Made by a program: the position numbers and the translations under genes. A stretch of DNA of 35,369 nt from Eubacteriales bacterium. Its GTDB lineage: Bacteria > Bacillota > Clostridia > Lachnospirales > Lachnospiraceae. The stretch spans positions 1 through 35,369 of the forward strand of contig JAUNHC010000050.1 in NCBI GenBank assembly GCA_030524175.1, in the 5' to 3' direction. Of the stretch, positions 22,709 through 30,319 are shown piece after piece. Each line of letters opens with the position of its first letter. The stretch's first letter is position 1. Under the pieces are notes generated by a model. It had not been told where the DNA came from, made no database searches, and saw only the letters and a list, made by a program, of their open reading frames with translations.

Positions 22709-23158
22709 TTACACCGTCTCCAATTTCATATATAAAAGCGGATATGGATTTCCTTGCTCATCCATATCCATTCTTTTATATACTCTGAATCCCATGTGCG
22801 AATAAAATCCCGCTGCCTGGGGATTCTGCTCATTTACTGTAACTTCATGAACCCCATATTTTTCAATACCATATTGAACCATCTGCTTTCCTAAACCGTT
22901 TCCACGTTCTTCCGGCAGCAGAAAGAGCATTTCTAATCTTTGTTCTTCTATTCCCATGAACCCAACCTTGCGGCCTGTATCGCTTTCTGCAATGATCAAA
23001 TGAGAAACATGTTTTATAGCTTCCGGTACATATTTCTTTATTTTTTCAATTTCTTTATCTGATAAAAATAAATGTGTGGCCCTCACAGAACGGTACCAAA
23101 TTTCAGTGAGCCTTTCTGTCAGGATCGGGCTTCTGTCGGCTGCTGTTAATAATCTCAT
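22709..23158 (-). CDS. GNAT-family N-acetyltransferase, 1
   Basis: 149-aa acetyl-CoA-dependent acetyltransferase. The CoA pyrophosphate-binding motif is RGNGLGKQMV (about 90-99), after the strand LEMLFLLPEE. The terminal NPQAAGFYSHMGFRVYKRM is the standard motif B. It resembles the YjaB-like subgroup. The substrate is unknown. RBS GAGGT lies 5 nt upstream. Confidence 0.88.
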   Translation of the reverse strand: MRLLTAADRSPILTERLTEIWYRSVRATHLFLSDKEIEKIKKYVPEAIKHVSHLIIAESDTGRKVGFMGIEEQRLEMLFLLPEERGNGLGKQMVQYGIEKYGVHEVTVNEQNPQAAGFYSHMGFRVYKRMDMDEQGNPYPLLYMKLETV

Positions 23159-23240
23159 TTTTTACCTCGTAAGCTTTAAATTTAATAAACCATATCACTT
23201 ATGCATCTGAAAGAATAGTCCGCACTAAACACAGGCACTC

Positions 23241-24356
23241 TTATTTTTCCGGAACTATGTCTATCACAACATATTCACATTTTTCTTGTGTACGAACAGG
23301 AAAGCCCCATCCGGTTGCTCCGGAGGATACGATCAAAGTACATCCCTCCTCCTCATATTTCCCATAATTCGGTTCAAGTAACCAGTCAGTAAAATAGCCT
23401 ACCGGAAATATCTGTCCTGCATGGGTATGCCCGGACAACTGCAGGTCCACACCCAGCCCGGCATTTTCTTTTATTCCAACGGGCTGATGGTCCGCTGTTA
23501 TAATAAACCTGTCTCTATCCGTATCTTTTAACAAGTCTTTTGCATCGGCCCGCCCGGACAAGGTACCCGCATCGTTTCTGCCGGCCAGAATCAGTTCTTC
23601 TCCCACAGATACCCAGTTGTCACACAAAATAGTAATACCGTTAGATTCAATTGCCTTCTGAAGTTCCTGTACTGTATAGGTACGTGTTCCAAAAGCCGCA
23701 TCTGCATAATCCTGCCGGTCATGATTTCCGTAAACATAGTAAGTGCCAAAGGTACTCTCAAGCCCTCCCAATACATGAAAAGCTTCTTCCATAGACTTTT
23801 TTGAAGTACCTTCTTCTACAATATCCCCTCCAAGCACAACCAAATCCGGATTCCACCCATTCATTTCATCTATTTTTCTCTTTAATACATCCGGATTCTG
23901 AATCGTACCATAGTGGGTATCTGTGATTAAAATCACTCGATAGTCTGACTGGACCTTATCTGTGGAAATGGTATATTCTGTAGGGACAATACGGGTCATA
24001 TTATAGGCTCCGTATCCCAGGATCAGGCAGGTAATAAGAACAGGAACAAGACCGCTGCGGTAAATTCTGCGGAAGATTCGGAACCACCTGTCTTCCCTGT
24101 GATTTTTCCCTGCACGTCGTATAACAAAAGCGCCAATATCCATCAAAAGGAACAGCACCATCAAGTGCAGCGCAATAAGGATGGTCATTCTCCATAACCA
24201 GGACAATAAAGCAATCATCAGCACTGCACCAATCCGCACCAGACGGATACTCCGTTTCTTAACACAAACTCCATAGAGTGACAGCCACCTGCCTGTCAGC
24301 CAATACAGGGAGGATCCCAGTACCAGCAGCATCCCTCCTAAAATTAATAGAACCAC
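23241..24356 (-). CDS. Membrane-anchored calcineurin-like metallophosphoesterase
   Basis: 371-aa protein with a dinuclear-metal phosphoesterase domain (about 140-368) behind an N-terminal membrane part with about four hydrophobic segments (1-20, 43-58, 58-80, 102-120). The metal-site motifs are complete: Asp146-x-His148, Asp178 (GGD), Asn211-His212 (GNHD), His290 and His310-x-His312 (GHTHAGQ). The layout matches YkuE/YaeI-type enzymes, some of which act on lipid or envelope substrates. The start is GTG 24356, 9 nt after AAAGGAGG. The internal ATG at 24329 has no usable spacing. Confidence 0.88.
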   Translation of the reverse strand: MVLLILGGMLLVLGSSLYWLTGRWLSLYGVCVKKRSIRLVRIGAVLMIALLSWLWRMTILIALHLMVLFLLMDIGAFVIRRAGKNHREDRWFRIFRRIYRSGLVPVLITCLILGYGAYNMTRIVPTEYTISTDKVQSDYRVILITDTHYGTIQNPDVLKRKIDEMNGWNPDLVVLGGDIVEEGTSKKSMEEAFHVLGGLESTFGTYYVYGNHDRQDYADAAFGTRTYTVQELQKAIESNGITILCDNWVSVGEELILAGRNDAGTLSGRADAKDLLKDTDRDRFIITADHQPVGIKENAGLGVDLQLSGHTHAGQIFPVGYFTDWLLEPNYGKYEEEGCTLIVSSGATGWGFPVRTQEKCEYVVIDIVPEK

Positions 24357-24420
24357 AGCGTTTTGCCTCCTTTTTTAAGCTTTTGGATTATCTCTGACAC
24401 AGCACATGAAGGCACGCCAT

Positions 24421-24939
24421 CTAAGATTTTCTTCTGAATATCGCTTTCTGCAGCTCCCGAAACTCCTCTGCCGTAAACCCGTCCTCTGTAGACATGATTT
24501 CATATCTGACGTTTCTTATCTTTACATACTCATTTGTTTCATAAAATCCATTCCGCTTATAAAAAGCAATGCGGCTTTGTCTCTGATCTGCGTTATCTGC
24601 ACTGTCATCCGGTTCCTCTACTTCAAGGATTACAGGCTTGTCAGAATACCTCTTTTTTAAATATGTTAATATCCGTGAACCATATCCCTTACTTCTCATA
24701 TTATCATTGACTGCCAGGTACATGAGTAAAACGGCCTTTTCCCGCACAATACTGTATGAAAATCCACAGAGCCGCTCCCCGTCATAGAAAGCCAGCGCAT
24801 CAAATATCTTGAATCCAGACATTATCTGCAAAATGCCCATAGGGATTCGTTCCTCTTTTGGAAAAGCCCTCTGATACAGACCCTTAATGTTATTATAATC
24901 ACGCAGTTTTCTGTGAATTTTCTTTACAGTCAAAATCAT
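24421..24939 (-). CDS. GNAT-family N-acetyltransferase, 2
   Basis: 172-aa acetyltransferase with the CoA-binding stretch LAVNDNMRSKGYGSRIL (about 76-92) and the terminal RIAFYKRNGFYETN. Between them is an acidic loop (VEEPDDSADNADQRQ) common in a Firmicutes subgroup of unknown substrate. RBS GAGGT is 6 nt before ATG. It lies downstream of the nitroreductase by 62 nt and may be co-transcribed with it. Confidence 0.87.
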   Translation of the reverse strand: MILTVKKIHRKLRDYNNIKGLYQRAFPKEERIPMGILQIMSGFKIFDALAFYDGERLCGFSYSIVREKAVLLMYLAVNDNMRSKGYGSRILTYLKKRYSDKPVILEVEEPDDSADNADQRQSRIAFYKRNGFYETNEYVKIRNVRYEIMSTEDGFTAEEFRELQKAIFRRKS

Positions 24940-25001
24940 GTTCTACCTCTGTCCTCCATTTTATAGCTGCAAGCATAAGTGATCATCCACATATACCGGC
25001 T

Positions 25002-25556
25002 TTACAGATAGAATACACGGTCCGGCTTAATTTCAGTCTTTTCTTTTTCTGCAGCCGCGTGACCCAGGATACAGAATCCAATCCCTTCCACTTCCTCTGT
25101 AATGCCGCACTTTGCAAGGATTTCCTTACCTTCCGGCGTGTCGAAAACTTCCTTGGCACGGTGAATCCAGCGGCTGTCAATTCCCATACTCCAGGCTGCA
25201 TTCATCAGGTTTCCCATTGCCAGGCTGCCGTCGTAAATATATGTACCGCCCTTTTTGTTTGCCACAACAGCGATCACATCCCTGGCGCCATAGAACGGAT
25301 TTGCCGGAAAGTTTTCAGCCATAGCAGGATTTATTTTTGCCATCGCCGCTTTTGCAACAGCCGCATTCAGTCCTGAAATCTGCTTTACAATTTCATCGTC
25401 CTGTATGGCGATAAAGTAAGCACACTGGCTGTTCATGCCTGATGGGGCGTTCAGACCTGCAGCAATAATCTGGTCCAGCTCCTCACGTGAAATATGTTCC
25501 GGCTTATAATCAGAACAGCTCTTACGGGTAACAAGGTTTTTTACAGTTTCATTCAT
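25002..25556 (-). CDS. Nitroreductase-family FMN oxidoreductase
   Basis: 184-aa NAD(P)H-dependent flavoprotein. The N-terminal RKSCSDYKPEHIS is the FMN-phosphate contact, followed by GLNAPSGMNSQCAYFIAI. DGSLAMGNLMNAAWSMGIDSRWIHRAKEVF forms the second FMN-binding helix region, and IGFCILGHA the late strand. RBS AAAGGAGG is 7 nt before ATG. It is third in the flavodoxin-TetR-nitroreductase unit, which suggests detoxification or redox control. The physiological acceptor is unknown. Confidence 0.9.
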   Translation of the reverse strand: MNETVKNLVTRKSCSDYKPEHISREELDQIIAAGLNAPSGMNSQCAYFIAIQDDEIVKQISGLNAAVAKAAMAKINPAMAENFPANPFYGARDVIAVVANKKGGTYIYDGSLAMGNLMNAAWSMGIDSRWIHRAKEVFDTPEGKEILAKCGITEEVEGIGFCILGHAAAEKEKTEIKPDRVFYL

Positions 25557-25586
25557 GATAAATCCTCCTTTAATTATAAATTATGG

Positions 25587-25609
25587 ATCATAAGGGTTAA
25601 CCTTATGAT
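25587..25609. promoter_or_regulatory. Hairpin/palindrome upstream of the nitroreductase
   Basis: Perfect 9-bp arms (ATCATAAGG / CCTTATGAT) with a 5-nt loop, between the TetR stop and the nitroreductase RBS. It could be an mRNA hairpin separating expression levels or an operator. No U-run follows. Confidence 0.45.
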
Positions 25610-25621
25610 TTCTGTTTTACC

Positions 25622-26158
25622 TTACGGACTTACAAACAGTCCTCGGATCATGTCCGAAAAGACCTTTTGGATGATTTCCGGGCATTCCTGGTCATACTTC
25701 AAATTCATATGAAACAAGCTGGTCAGCACTGCCTCCAGACGGATATCATTTTCCTTGCTTACTTCCAACGGACAGGATTCGTAAATTTTTGTCTGCAGCA
25801 GTTTGATCACACAAGGTTCCGACAATGACATGTCACGATGCTTGAAAAGCCGGCGGCAGTCAGTTACCTTTTGATGAACGGTATTCCGGAGTTTCTCCAG
25901 AAACAATTCCGGCTGTAAAATAAAAAGAGGAAAATAATCAATAGAAGCAATAAATTCATCAAAAAATGCCTGTATCAGCTTATCATAAAGATCATCCATA
26001 TTCTGAAAATGAAGGTAAAACGTACCTGTGTTGATTTTTGCCCTGCGGGAAAGTTCCCGGACTGTTATCTTTTCAAAAGGCAGTTCTTCCAGCATATCCA
26101 GAAAAGACGACTCTACGGCTTCCAATGTTTTTATTACTCTCAGATCATTTTCATTCAT
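25622..26158 (-). CDS. TetR/AcrR-family transcriptional regulator
   Basis: 178-aa repressor. Residues about 8-55 form the TetR helix-turn-helix (EKITVRELSRRAKINTGTFYLHFQNMDDLYDKL). The remainder is an all-helical ligand domain of the TetR_C_8/dihydroxyacetone-kinase-regulator-like type. The ATG overlaps the flavodoxin stop by one base (TAATG), so translation is coupled. It probably controls its own operon through the TAGAC-N4-GTCTA palindrome at 26660-26673. Confidence 0.9.
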   Translation of the reverse strand: MNENDLRVIKTLEAVESSFLDMLEELPFEKITVRELSRRAKINTGTFYLHFQNMDDLYDKLIQAFFDEFIASIDYFPLFILQPELFLEKLRNTVHQKVTDCRRLFKHRDMSLSEPCVIKLLQTKIYESCPLEVSKENDIRLEAVLTSLFHMNLKYDQECPEIIQKVFSDMIRGLFVSP

Positions 26159-26613
26159 TACTCTCTCTCCTGCTTTATCAAAGATTCGTAGAAGGCGGCA
26201 GCACCCGCGATTTCATCCGACGTAGGGTGCCCTTTGCTGACACCTCCGATCAGCTTAAACGGACCAACAGTATCAAACCCGGAACAGCCATACTTCCCAA
26301 CCACACGGCACTGCTTTTTTTCACAGAGCTTTTCCATGTCCGTTCCGTACTCTTTACTTCCGTTTCCGCTTGTGAATATCAGAAACACATCTTTCTTCTC
26401 CGGCAGGGATTTCGCTGCCAAAGCTGCAACATTCTTATAATATTTACCAAACGCAATACCAGAGGCAATGCCGATGAGGTCGTAGTCAGAAAGCTCCGCG
26501 GCCAATACCTGCCTGGCATCAAATAGTGTCACCTCATGCTTTTTTACAATGGCATCCAGAAGTTTCTTCGTATTTCCATGATGATAGGATTCATAGATGA
26601 TGGCAGTTTTCAT
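26158..26613 (-). CDS. Flavodoxin-family protein
   Basis: 151-aa flavodoxin-fold protein. The N-terminal strand and FMN phosphate loop read AIIYESYHHGNTKKLLDA (4-21). FTSGNGSKEYGTDM and KYGCSGFDTVGPFK form the isoalloxazine-side loops. It is an electron-transfer or flavin-reductase-like protein, first in the flavodoxin-TetR-nitroreductase operon. ATG 26613 follows GAGGTGG by 5 nt. The eight upstream in-frame codons overlap that site and are not used. Confidence 0.88.
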   Translation of the reverse strand: MKTAIIYESYHHGNTKKLLDAIVKKHEVTLFDARQVLAAELSDYDLIGIASGIAFGKYYKNVAALAAKSLPEKKDVFLIFTSGNGSKEYGTDMEKLCEKKQCRVVGKYGCSGFDTVGPFKLIGGVSKGHPTSDEIAGAAAFYESLIKQERE

Positions 26614-26659
26614 AGTTCCACCTCTTTCTGCGTGCATTTATTGAATTAGTATCTATTAT

Positions 26660-26673
26660 TAGACTTGTGTCTA
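26660..26673. promoter_or_regulatory. Candidate TetR operator
   Basis: TAGACTTGTGTCTA: arms TAGAC / GTCTA with four central bases, covering the edge of the -10 box and the predicted transcription start. This is where an autoregulating TetR protein would act. Further TAGAT/AGTATC half-site-like sequence follows at 26648-26656. Confidence 0.6.
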
Positions 26674-26701
26674 TTATATCTCCAAAATACTTTTCTGTCA
26701 A
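26673..26701 (-). promoter_or_regulatory. Consensus promoter of the flavodoxin-TetR-nitroreductase unit
   Basis: Minus-strand TTGACA, 17-nt spacer, TATAAT, matching the sigma-A consensus at both hexamers, about 60 nt before the flavodoxin ATG. Confidence 0.92.
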
Positions 26702-26742
26702 TCGCTTCCTTCTATCCTGATCATGAGGGACTTGTACACTTT

Positions 26743-26792
26743 GTGCGCCAATATGCAGCTGCGAAGCAGCCTTCCTCTGCACATTGTGTGCA
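26743..26792. repeat. Bulged palindromic intergenic repeat, copy 2
   Basis: Same architecture as 6130-6180: GTGCGCCAATATGCAGCTG, 5-nt loop, CAGC, then an arm carrying the same CTTCCTC-type bulge. Between the copies one stem position changes on both arms (G-C to A-T), which keeps pairing and points to selection on structure. Confidence 0.8.
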
Positions 26793-26861
26793 TCCCCCAG
26801 AGGATTTTTATATACTAGGAAAGTCATAACCTTCTGGTCAGAACAAAATGGAGTACTTCCC

Positions 26862-26916
26862 TAGAGTGTGTTTGAAAATTCATTCCAACAAGATGCAATT
26901 TTCAAACACACTCTAG
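26862..26916. repeat. CTAG-ended inverted repeat element
   Basis: Perfect 19-bp arms beginning CTAGAGTGTGTTTGAAAAT around a 17-nt centre, total 55 bp. There is no coding capacity. It could be a MITE-like element or a long stable hairpin. It lies between the MATE-2 terminator and the flavodoxin operon. Confidence 0.75.
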
Positions 26917-26921
26917 CATAT

Positions 26922-26969
26922 AAAAAACAGACATCACACTTGTTTTTTACTGTGTGCCTGTCTGTTTTA
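26922..26969 (-). terminator. Terminator of MATE exporter 2
   Basis: Interrupted stem (AAAACAGAC and CACAC pairing with GTGTG and GTCTGTTTT) followed by a T-rich run on the minus strand, about 45 nt after the MATE stop at 27014. Confidence 0.75.
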
Positions 26970-27013
26970 TAAAATATATTTATAACTCCTTTTTGTATAA
27001 AAATATTTATCTG

Positions 27014-28369
27014 CTAAGCTGCCTTTGCTTTAAATATCCGTTTAAGCATCACCACCGATGCGATGGACAACACAAATTCTGCGACAAACTGTGCGTACGG
27101 AAGCCCATACAGAGGAAACAGGATATTCAACACATACAGGGCCGGAATCTCCAGTACAATTTTACGCAGAACGGCAAATGCAAGTGCTGAACGTCCGTTA
27201 CCCACTGCCTGGAACACACCTACTGCAATAAAGTCCATGCAAAGGAATGGCAGACATAGGCAGGCACCTCTCAAGAACCTTGTCCCATAAGCAATAATAC
27301 TCTCATCTTTCATAAAAGCATTGATTATAGGTCCCGCTCCCACACTGAACAGGACTAACACCCCAGCCATTAGCGGGACAACCGTTTTAATCGTAAACAT
27401 AATGGATTCTTTCATACGCTTCCGGTTCCCGCTTGCATAATTATAGCTGATCAAAGGCATGACTCCCTGGGAAAAACCCAGTGCCACCTGGAGGGGCACC
27501 ATATTTACCTTCTGAGCAATTCCCATAGCTGCCACCGCATGGGCACCAAAGGGTGATGTAAAGTTGTTTAAGATTGTCATGCCTGTAACATTAAGCAGGT
27601 TCTGGATTGACGCAGGAACTCCCACACCGCAGATTCCCAGCACGATTTCTTTCCGAAAACCAAACTTTCCGGGAGAAATACATACCACAGTGCTCTTCCT
27701 TCGCACATACAGCAGCACAAAAAAATAACAGCATGCTGCACAGTTTGACAGAAATGTGGCAAGACCGGCCCCTGAGGCTCCCATATTCAACCCCCAGGGC
27801 AGAATAAAAATGGGGTCCAGTATAATGTTTAAAAGACAACCGCTCATAGTCCCGATGCTGGCATGCAGGGACGAACCCTCCGCCCGGACCATATAAGCCA
27901 TTACCACGTTCAGGATTGCCGGAGCTGCACCGCACATCACGGTCCATCGCAAATACTCAAGTGTGGCCTGTACAGTATTTTTGTCCGCCCCAAGCACAGT
28001 GAGCAGTGGATTTTGGAAAGAAAAACACAAAAATGAGAATAATAAACCAGAAAGCAGTGAGCAGTAAAATCCAAATGCAGAACTTCTGCTGACTTTATCA
28101 TAATCCTTACTCCCCAGCGCTCTGCTCATCATACTGGAGCTTCCAACACCGAACAGGTTGTTGACCGCGTTAAAGGCCAGAAGCACAGGGGTAGCCAGTG
28201 TCACCGCCGCATTCTGCACCGGGTCATTCAACATTCCCACAAAATAGGTATCCGCCAGGTTATAAATCACCATAACCAACGAGCTGAGCACAGTTGGTAT
28301 GGACATCTTCATTACAGCCTTTGGTATCGGCATCTTCTCAAACAACAGTATTTTCTGGTCATCTGCCAT
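27014..28369 (-). CDS. MATE-family multidrug/cation exporter, 2
   Basis: 451-aa 12-helix antiporter with the same landmarks as the 20671-22041 protein (PIPKAVMKMSIPTVLSSLVMVIYNLADTYFVG; GIAQKVNMVPLQVALGFSQGVMPLISYNYASGNRKR). It is clearly diverged, so the two are distinct pumps and not a recent duplication. ATG 28369 is 10 nt after GGAGGAGG. The 17 codons upstream overlap this site. It has its own promoter and terminator and no adjacent regulator. Confidence 0.9.
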   Translation of the reverse strand: MADDQKILLFEKMPIPKAVMKMSIPTVLSSLVMVIYNLADTYFVGMLNDPVQNAAVTLATPVLLAFNAVNNLFGVGSSSMMSRALGSKDYDKVSRSSAFGFYCSLLSGLLFSFLCFSFQNPLLTVLGADKNTVQATLEYLRWTVMCGAAPAILNVVMAYMVRAEGSSLHASIGTMSGCLLNIILDPIFILPWGLNMGASGAGLATFLSNCAACCYFFVLLYVRRKSTVVCISPGKFGFRKEIVLGICGVGVPASIQNLLNVTGMTILNNFTSPFGAHAVAAMGIAQKVNMVPLQVALGFSQGVMPLISYNYASGNRKRMKESIMFTIKTVVPLMAGVLVLFSVGAGPIINAFMKDESIIAYGTRFLRGACLCLPFLCMDFIAVGVFQAVGNGRSALAFAVLRKIVLEIPALYVLNILFPLYGLPYAQFVAEFVLSIASVVMLKRIFKAKAA

Positions 28370-28432
28370 CTTTCGGTTTCCTCCTCCACAAAAATGCGGC
28401 ATCCCGCCGGATGTCCGCATATAATTCTTTCT

Positions 28433-28461
28433 ATTGTAGCATAAGAAAACGTTTTAAACAA
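28433..28461 (-). promoter_or_regulatory. Promoter of MATE exporter 2 with a cre-like spacer
   Basis: Minus-strand TTGTTT, 17-nt spacer, TACAAT. The spacer contains TTTAAAACGTTTTCT, one mismatch from the catabolite-responsive element consensus WTGNAANCGNWNNCW. A 14-bp palindrome GTCTGGATCCAGAC lies upstream at 28534-28547. Confidence 0.6.
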
Positions 28462-28587
28462 GCCAGCCACAAGCCAACACAAAATAGAATCTCTCTGCGC
28501 CACTATTAAAAATCTAGTTATACTGGAATATTTGTCTGGATCCAGACTAAGAAATATAGATTAACATTTTTGACATTTCTATCATAA

Positions 28588-28608
28588 GGGCCTTAAAACA
28601 GGCCCTTA
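28588..28608 (+). terminator. Hairpin over the stop codon of the PD-(D/E)XK gene
   Basis: Nine-bp GC-rich stem (AAGGGCCT / AGGCCCTT plus flanking T-A). The T-run (CATTTTTTT) follows on the plus strand only, which would end rightward transcripts. For the leftward gene the stem includes its stop codon and lacks a U-run. Confidence 0.55.
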
Positions 28609-29460
28609 CATTTTTTTCGCAAAATCCTCCGGCGAAGCAGACCCGGCAGCAAGCAAAAGCCACTGGGACAACTTTTCAAGACTCTCCTCAGACTCAATCC
28701 GGCTGCGGAGCCCGGATGTCACCTCTCCCTTTGTCTCCAGAAGGGCTATGACACATTCGGCCTTTTCCCTGCGACGGCCTTCTAAAATGCCAGCCTTCCT
28801 CTCATTTCGCATCATTTCTTCCAGCAGCATATATCTCTCCTCCATTGACCGGTCATTTTTAATCCTTCTGACTTTTTCCTGAAGATGTTTCACAAAGGGA
28901 TCATAAAATTCACCCTCACACTCCTCCTGGGTAGCCCTTATATACCGAAGAAACTCTACCAGCTCAGGCTGCACATCCTGGGAGTTCCGGCCCTTAGTGT
29001 TTAAATAAATGCTCTTTGTACCATTCTGTATGGGAAAATTTTCTTCGCAGCACCTGGTTTCACAGGTGTAACGGTAAAGTCCCCTCCCGAAGGGATCAAA
29101 GTCACAAATAAAAATCACATAGGTGTCCGGCAGGTTTTCGTAAGATTCCCCTGCAGACAAAAGATCCATGTCCAACTGGCTGTGGTAATACCGGTCTCTT
29201 TTTGGCAGCCAACGTTGAAATACCACCTGCATTTCAATATTGAACCGGGTATTTTTGTCATCTGCCGCATAGACATCCAGACGCACGCCATGGTATTCCG
29301 GATGATATACCATGGTTTTTTCCGTGCACACATGTACTTTTGCAATGGGGATACCCAAAGCCAGCTCAATGACCCTGCGGCATATTTCTTCATCAGCCAT
29401 TGCGGCTGAGAAAATAAAAGCATTGCTTATGGTCAGGTTTCTGAATTGTGTTCTGCTCAT
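28606..29460 (-). CDS. PD-(D/E)XK nuclease family transposase-like protein (Rpn type)
   Basis: 284-aa protein of the family often labelled PD-(D/E)XK transposase or recombination-promoting nuclease. The nuclease core is visible as GVRLDVYAADD followed by FNIEMQVV (D...ExQ, residues about 58-80), with YHSQLDMDLLSAGESYENLPDTYVIFICDFDPF after it, as in family members. The C-terminal about 80 residues are charged and helical (RNERKAGILEGRRREKAE). RBS GGCGGG lies 4 nt upstream of ATG. No terminal inverted repeats flank it, so it is a solitary gene rather than an IS. Its biological role is uncertain. Confidence 0.85.
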   Translation of the reverse strand: MSRTQFRNLTISNAFIFSAAMADEEICRRVIELALGIPIAKVHVCTEKTMVYHPEYHGVRLDVYAADDKNTRFNIEMQVVFQRWLPKRDRYYHSQLDMDLLSAGESYENLPDTYVIFICDFDPFGRGLYRYTCETRCCEENFPIQNGTKSIYLNTKGRNSQDVQPELVEFLRYIRATQEECEGEFYDPFVKHLQEKVRRIKNDRSMEERYMLLEEMMRNERKAGILEGRRREKAECVIALLETKGEVTSGLRSRIESEESLEKLSQWLLLAAGSASPEDFAKKM

Positions 29461-29499
29461 CCTTCCCGCCTTTCCGGCGCAGAGGGATTCTATATGTAT

Positions 29500-29528
29500 A
29501 GTATATCCTGGAAATTAAGGGATTTCAA
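29500..29528 (-). promoter_or_regulatory. Promoter of the PD-(D/E)XK gene
   Basis: Minus-strand TTGAAA, 17-nt spacer, TATACT, about 40 nt before the start codon. Confidence 0.75.
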
Positions 29529-29567
29529 GAAAAATTCCTGACCTTTCTGAAAGAATACCTGATATTA

Positions 29568-29612
29568 TAATTAATGATGCCGGCTCCCTTTTGACCCCGG
29601 CATCATTAATTA
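29568..29612 (-). terminator. Terminator-like 16-bp hairpin after the alkyltransferase gene
   Basis: Perfect 16-bp arms (TAATTAATGATGCCGG and complement) with a 13-nt loop, 9 nt beyond the ogt-like stop. The AT-rich base of the stem replaces a clear U-run. Confidence 0.65.
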
Positions 29613-29621
29613 AATTATCCA

Positions 29622-30161
29622 TTATAGTGCCGTACCTTTTTTAGGAACAAACAACTTCGTCATATCCACCCCTTCATGTTCCAGAAGCTTAATCTTTTTG
29701 TCTATTCCTCCCGCATACCCTGTCAGACTGCCATTACTGCCGACTACCCTGTGACAAGGGATAATGATAGAGATAGGGTTATGACCTACAGCTCCGCCCA
29801 CAGCTTGTCCGGACATTTTCTCCCTGCCCATCTTCACAGCCATCTTTCTTGCAATTTCACCATATGTGATCACACTTCCATAGGGAATCTCACATAAAAT
29901 TTCCCACACCTGCTGCCGGAATTCTCCTCCCACAGGGCGCAAAGAAATCTCCGAAACTGACGGCCTCTCTCCTGCAAAATAACGGTCCAGCCAGTCTCTG
30001 GCGGCTTCAAACACCAAAAGCTCATCCTTTCTCTCCATTTCCTCAGAAACAGAAGGGCAAAAATATTTCTGCCCTTCTATCCAAAGCCCTACAAGACTCT
30101 CCCCGTCAGAGGCCAGGGTCAGAAGCCCCAGCGGTGACTCATACTCTGTTAAATAATACAT
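29622..30161 (-). CDS. ogt: Methylated-DNA-protein cysteine methyltransferase (Ogt type)
   Basis: 179-aa suicide DNA-repair protein that moves the alkyl group from O6-alkylguanine to its own Cys136 in the PCHRV motif (SIIIPCHRVVGSNGSLTGYAGG). The helix-turn-helix recognition region is YGSVITYGEIARKMAVKMGREKMSGQAVGGAVGHNP (split by one Lys-rich insertion). The length and lack of an Ada N-domain fit Ogt. RBS AGGAGG is 5 nt before ATG. It is monocistronic. Confidence 0.93.
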   Translation of the reverse strand: MYYLTEYESPLGLLTLASDGESLVGLWIEGQKYFCPSVSEEMERKDELLVFEAARDWLDRYFAGERPSVSEISLRPVGGEFRQQVWEILCEIPYGSVITYGEIARKMAVKMGREKMSGQAVGGAVGHNPISIIIPCHRVVGSNGSLTGYAGGIDKKIKLLEHEGVDMTKLFVPKKGTAL

Positions 30162-30319
30162 TGCATCCTCCTATTAAATATCCCACAGCTTTACAACAGT
30201 GCAACTAACTATGACCATTGAAACCACAATCAACTATACACTCATACCATGTCGTTTTATAATAAGATTTTAACACAGTTATCTGCAATGTGTTATTATT
30301 AAATTCTTTTATCCGCCTA
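30162..30319. other. Intergenic region upstream of ogt
   Basis: AT-rich. On the minus strand a 7-bp weak hairpin (TAACACA / TGTGTTA, about 30274-30300) could help end the esterase transcript. A loose TTGCAG-18-TATTAT pair may be the ogt promoter. Nothing is strong. Confidence 0.3.

Noticed and set aside
27591-27947. Alternative minus-strand frame within MATE-2
   Set aside because: Out-of-frame shadow; the MATE reading frame is continuous and conserved.
20671-28369. The two MATE genes as a recent duplication
   Set aside because: Their proteins share only family landmarks and diverge throughout.
28606-29460. Insertion sequence built around the PD-(D/E)XK gene
   Set aside because: Own promoter and no flanking inverted repeats or target duplication could be found within the surrounding bases.
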